DNA of 17,327 bases from Acidobacteriaceae bacterium (lineage in GTDB: Bacteria > Acidobacteriota > Terriglobia > Terriglobales > Acidobacteriaceae). Below, in pieces: positions 15,372 through 17,327 of the stretch. A program made the translations under genes and the position numbers. Every line of letters begins with the position of its first letter. The stretch's first letter is position 1. The notes under the pieces were generated by a model that ran no database searches, had not been told where the DNA came from, and was given only the letters and a program-made list of their open reading frames with translations. Location: assembly GCA_030039895.1 (NCBI GenBank), contig JASHUR010000267.1, positions 1-17,327 of the forward strand, in the 5' to 3' direction.

Positions 15372-16145
15372 ATGAGAAGCAGTTCTGTTGCCATCGTGAC
15401 TGGGGCAAGCCAGGGAATTGGCCGCGCGACAGCGTTGCGATTGGCACACGATTTCTCCGCTGTTGTACTCGCTGCTCGAAATAAGGATGAACTGCAAAAA
15501 ACCGCCGCAGGCGTTAACGCTGCGGGGGCGGAGTCGATGGTCTGCGCGCTCGACTTACGCGAGCCGCAGTTAGCAGAAAACCTTGTGAACAAAGTCCTCG
15601 ACCGATTCAGCAGAATCGACGCCCTGCTGAACATTGCGGGAGCGGTTCCACAAATTGACCTGTTCAAAATGACCGATGCTCAGTGGGAGGATGGTCTGGC
15701 CCTCAAGCTCCACGGCGCGCGACGTCTGACGATATGTGCCTGGGATGCATTGAAAGCCTCGAAGGGATCAGTCGTTCTGATCTCGGGTAGCGCCGCTCTC
15801 GACCCAAAGCCCGCGTTCGCCGCAGTCGCAGCGATTAATGCTGCGATTATCGTGCTCGCAAAAGCATTTGCGGAGCAGGGCATCAAGGACGGCGTCCAGG
15901 TCAACAGCGTCATTCCAGGCGCAGTGATGACCGCACGGAGGCGTTCCTTCTTTGAGAAGTGGGCCCCGGCGCACAACCTCAGCATCGAGGACGCCATGGA
16001 GAAGTTTCCAGAGGAAGTCGGCATCGCGCGTTTTGGCAAACCGGAGGAAATTGCTGACCTGATGGCCTTCATGGTGTCGCCCGCGGCGAAGTGGATGACT
16101 GGAGCCTCCGTGCGGATGGATGGTGGCGAAATCAAAGGCATCTGA
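15372..16145 (+). CDS. Short-chain dehydrogenase/reductase-fold protein lacking the YxxxK pair
   Basis: 257 residues from ATG at 15372, with GAGGAA at 15363-15368 (the frame is open upstream but starts there overlap the previous gene). The Rossmann cofactor site is intact: TGASQGIG (10-17), LLNIAGAV (NNAG-like, 86-92), and the C-terminal VNSVIPGAVMT and MTGASVRMDGG segments. At the active site, the serine region ISGS (137-140) is present, but the positions of the catalytic Tyr and Lys read Val152 and Asn156 (VAAINAAII instead of YxASKAAL). Normal SDR reduction/oxidation is therefore unlikely by the standard mechanism. Eight bases separate it from the preceding hydrolase gene, so the three genes are almost certainly one operon. 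Confidence 0.85.
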   Translation: MRSSSVAIVTGASQGIGRATALRLAHDFSAVVLAARNKDELQKTAAGVNAAGAESMVCALDLREPQLAENLVNKVLDRFSRIDALLNIAGAVPQIDLFKMTDAQWEDGLALKLHGARRLTICAWDALKASKGSVVLISGSAALDPKPAFAAVAAINAAIIVLAKAFAEQGIKDGVQVNSVIPGAVMTARRRSFFEKWAPAHNLSIEDAMEKFPEEVGIARFGKPEEIADLMAFMVSPAAKWMTGASVRMDGGEIKGI

Positions 16146-16207
16146 TGGGGGAACTCTAAGGCAAAGTTACATTTCGTCCGGAGACCGCTGGAGGCAGCAC
16201 CAAGAGC

Positions 16208-16882
16208 ATGAATTACAGTATTCAAAGCAAAGAATCGGAACTGATTGCCGCTATTCTGGCAGGAGATATCCAGCTATATCACCAGTTGATCCGACCCTAT
16301 CAGCGGGGCGTTTATCTCATGGCGCTCTCCTGCGTGAAAAATGAGGAGGACGCCGAGGACGTTGTGCAGGAAACTTTTCTCCGGGCCTTTCGGAATTTAT
16401 GTACCTTCCGCGGCGATTCGAAGTTCAATACGTGGCTCATCAGCATTGCGCTGAACGAGGCGAGAAACCGGTTACGGCGACTGGCGGCCACGCGGATCGT
16501 CTCTCTTGATCAACATAGAGACGATGAGACGCCTGTATCTCCGGCACTTTTGGCCGATTGGCGAGAACTGCCTTCGGAAACTGTCGAGCGCGGAGAACTC
16601 AGAAAGTTAATCAAGGAAGCCGTTGAGATGCTGCCGAATATTTACCAGCAGGTGCTTCTGTTGCGCGATGTGGAAGAACTCAACGTAAATGAGACCGCAC
16701 ATATCCTGGGAATCAGTGCTTCGCTGGTGAAGGTCAGATTGCACCGGGCCCGCATGATGCTACAAAAGCTTCTGGCGCCACAGTTGAACGCAGCTACACG
16801 CCCTCCGCGCACTGCGACAACCCGCATGACTAGAGTTCGTCACTGCCAGCTATCCGCCGCACCTTCATTAAGCGGAGATTGA
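16208..16882 (+). CDS. ECF (extracytoplasmic function) RNA polymerase sigma factor
   Basis: 224 residues. Sigma region 2 (about 25-95) shows DAEDVVQETFLRAFRNLCTF, FNTWLISIALNEARNRLRR, the -10-binding part; region 4 (about 140-190) shows LPNIYQQVLLLRDVEELNVNETAHILGISASLVKVRLHRAR, quoted here only by its key parts LPNIYQQVLLL and HILGISASLVKVRLHRAR. This is the RpoE/SigW-type layout with no extra domains. The gene is 62 bp behind the SDR gene. AAGAG just ahead of ATG and GGAGG at 16190-16194 are the only Shine-Dalgarno candidates. The last ~28 residues (Arg/Thr/Pro-rich) run past the usual end of the fold, into DNA that looks like the start of a decayed anti-sigma gene. Its target promoters are unknown. 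Confidence 0.9.
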   Translation: MNYSIQSKESELIAAILAGDIQLYHQLIRPYQRGVYLMALSCVKNEEDAEDVVQETFLRAFRNLCTFRGDSKFNTWLISIALNEARNRLRRLAATRIVSLDQHRDDETPVSPALLADWRELPSETVERGELRKLIKEAVEMLPNIYQQVLLLRDVEELNVNETAHILGISASLVKVRLHRARMMLQKLLAPQLNAATRPPRTATTRMTRVRHCQLSAAPSLSGD

Positions 16883-17075
16883 GATTTATTCGGGCGCTGC
16901 AAATTTATGCGAGAGCTACCGAGACCGCGATTCACCGGCGCTTGCCCTCTTCAGAATGCCGTAGGTATAGATCCGTTTCCGGGCAGACGGTCTTCGTCTA
17001 TGGCAAAGTGATGCAGCTAGCGCTCGGCCTGCGCGCACCACTAGCGATTAACGGGAACCTCAATTTCGTCGGCTC
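16828..17075 (+). pseudogene. Probable decayed zinc-finger anti-sigma factor gene
   Basis: Directly after, and overlapping the 3' end of, the ECF sigma gene, where an anti-sigma partner is expected. One frame reads AIHRRLPSSECRRYRSVSG, then TVFVYGKVMQLALGL. This recalls the second half of zf-HC2 anti-sigma proteins (a HxxxCxxC finger followed by a short tail). The start and the first Cys/His are not in the same frame and one finger residue is Ser. I infer a pseudogene; a short unrelated reading frame is the alternative. Confidence 0.35.
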
Positions 17076-17113
17076 ACAGCGTCCGGAATCCTTACCGTGT
17101 TCACTCCAAGCAC

Positions 17114-17140
17114 AAAGGCCGGCTCTCAGCCGGCCTTTTT
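17114..17140 (+). terminator. Intrinsic terminator (probably bidirectional)
   Basis: AAAGGCCGGCT (17114-17124), loop CTC, AGCCGGCCTTT (17128-17138), then further T's to 17140. The 11-bp perfect, GC-rich stem with a T run ends the hydrolase/SDR/sigma transcription unit. On the minus strand it would follow the TonB-like gene, with a weaker U-tract. Confidence 0.9.
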
Positions 17141-17159
17141 CTCCCGAGCAAAATTCCTC

Positions 17160-17327
17160 TCAGTAAATCCTGAAGTTCACCTCAACGTCGATCAGCACCG
17201 GAACCGGATGCCCGTGGTAATATGCCGGACGGAACTTGTACTGCCGCACTGCTTCCACTGCCTTCTGATCCAGGCCCATGCCCAGCGGCCTTACCACCTG
17301 GATGTTCTGCGGATTCCCGTGCGTGTC
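17160..17327 (-). CDS. TonB-like energy transducer, C-terminal end (partial, 5' end outside window)
   Basis: The last 55 codons and stop (17160-17162) of a minus-strand gene entering from the right. The residues read DTHGNPQNIQVVRPLGMGLD, then AVEAVRQYKFRPAYYHGHP and VPVLIDVEVNFRIY. This is the TonB C-terminal fold that contacts the TonB box of outer-membrane receptors in the periplasm. In Acidobacteriota such domains occur in many proteins, including ones not linked to iron uptake, so only the domain is certain. It is convergent with the ECF sigma operon and shares the terminator at 17114-17140. A decayed relative lies at 8970-9070. Confidence 0.85.
   Translation of the reverse strand, partial: DTHGNPQNIQVVRPLGMGLDQKAVEAVRQYKFRPAYYHGHPVPVLIDVEVNFRIY

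Noticed and set aside
15680..16225. 181-codon minus-strand frame
   Set aside because: Antisense to the well-supported SDR gene; no recognisable motif.
1..17327. tRNA, rRNA, CRISPR arrays, insertion sequences and phage genes
   Set aside because: I looked and saw no cloverleaf-like blocks, repeat-spacer patterns, transposase motifs or phage proteins.

Overview
The window looks like a chromosomal segment of a soil-type Acidobacteriota (Terriglobia-like). The main clue is a decayed copy of the duplicated-orphan MacB-like permease (ADOP) family, which is typical of that phylum. TonB-type energy transducer sequences, a NusG/RfaH-like exopolysaccharide antiterminator and a GAF/sigma54 activator fit the same picture. 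This assignment is inference; no rRNA or other marker gene is present.

Left part (1-7976): an exopolysaccharide secretion locus, mostly on the minus strand. It holds an outer-membrane polysaccharide export protein (partial, runs off the left edge), a fused Wzz/BY-kinase chain-length regulator overlapping it by 17 bp, a small ribbon-helix-helix protein, and a secreted FecR-like protein. On the plus strand is a membrane-anchored TPR protein, which is convergent with a minus-strand O-antigen ligase/Wzy-type polymerase. A long AT-rich divergent intergenic region with 14-bp direct repeats precedes a plus-strand NusG/RfaH-like antiterminator.

Middle (8475-9403): a gene graveyard on the minus strand. 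It contains a frameshifted 5' end of an ADOP permease and a TonB C-terminal remnant. The ADOP remnant runs antisense into the 3' end of the antiterminator gene, so the antiterminator's last ~35 residues are read from the back of a pseudogene.

Right part (9404-17140): a plus-strand block that may form a sigma54-controlled circuit. A GAF-GAF-AAA+-Fis sigma54 activator is followed by egtB (ergothioneine biosynthesis), then a tight cluster of an Asp-nucleophile alpha/beta hydrolase, a second hydrolase whose nucleophile position is Ala, an SDR that lacks the YxxxK pair, and an ECF sigma factor. Candidate -24/-12 (sigma54) elements sit upstream of egtB and upstream of the hydrolase cluster, each with an inverted repeat about 115-160 bp further upstream. 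The ECF sigma factor is followed by what looks like a decayed anti-sigma gene and a strong hairpin terminator. A partial TonB-like gene enters from the right on the minus strand.

The strongest novel proposition is the right block: a GAF-sensing sigma54 activator, egtB, and a cluster of catalytically non-canonical enzymes with an orphaned ECF sigma factor, tied together by matching -24/-12 promoters.
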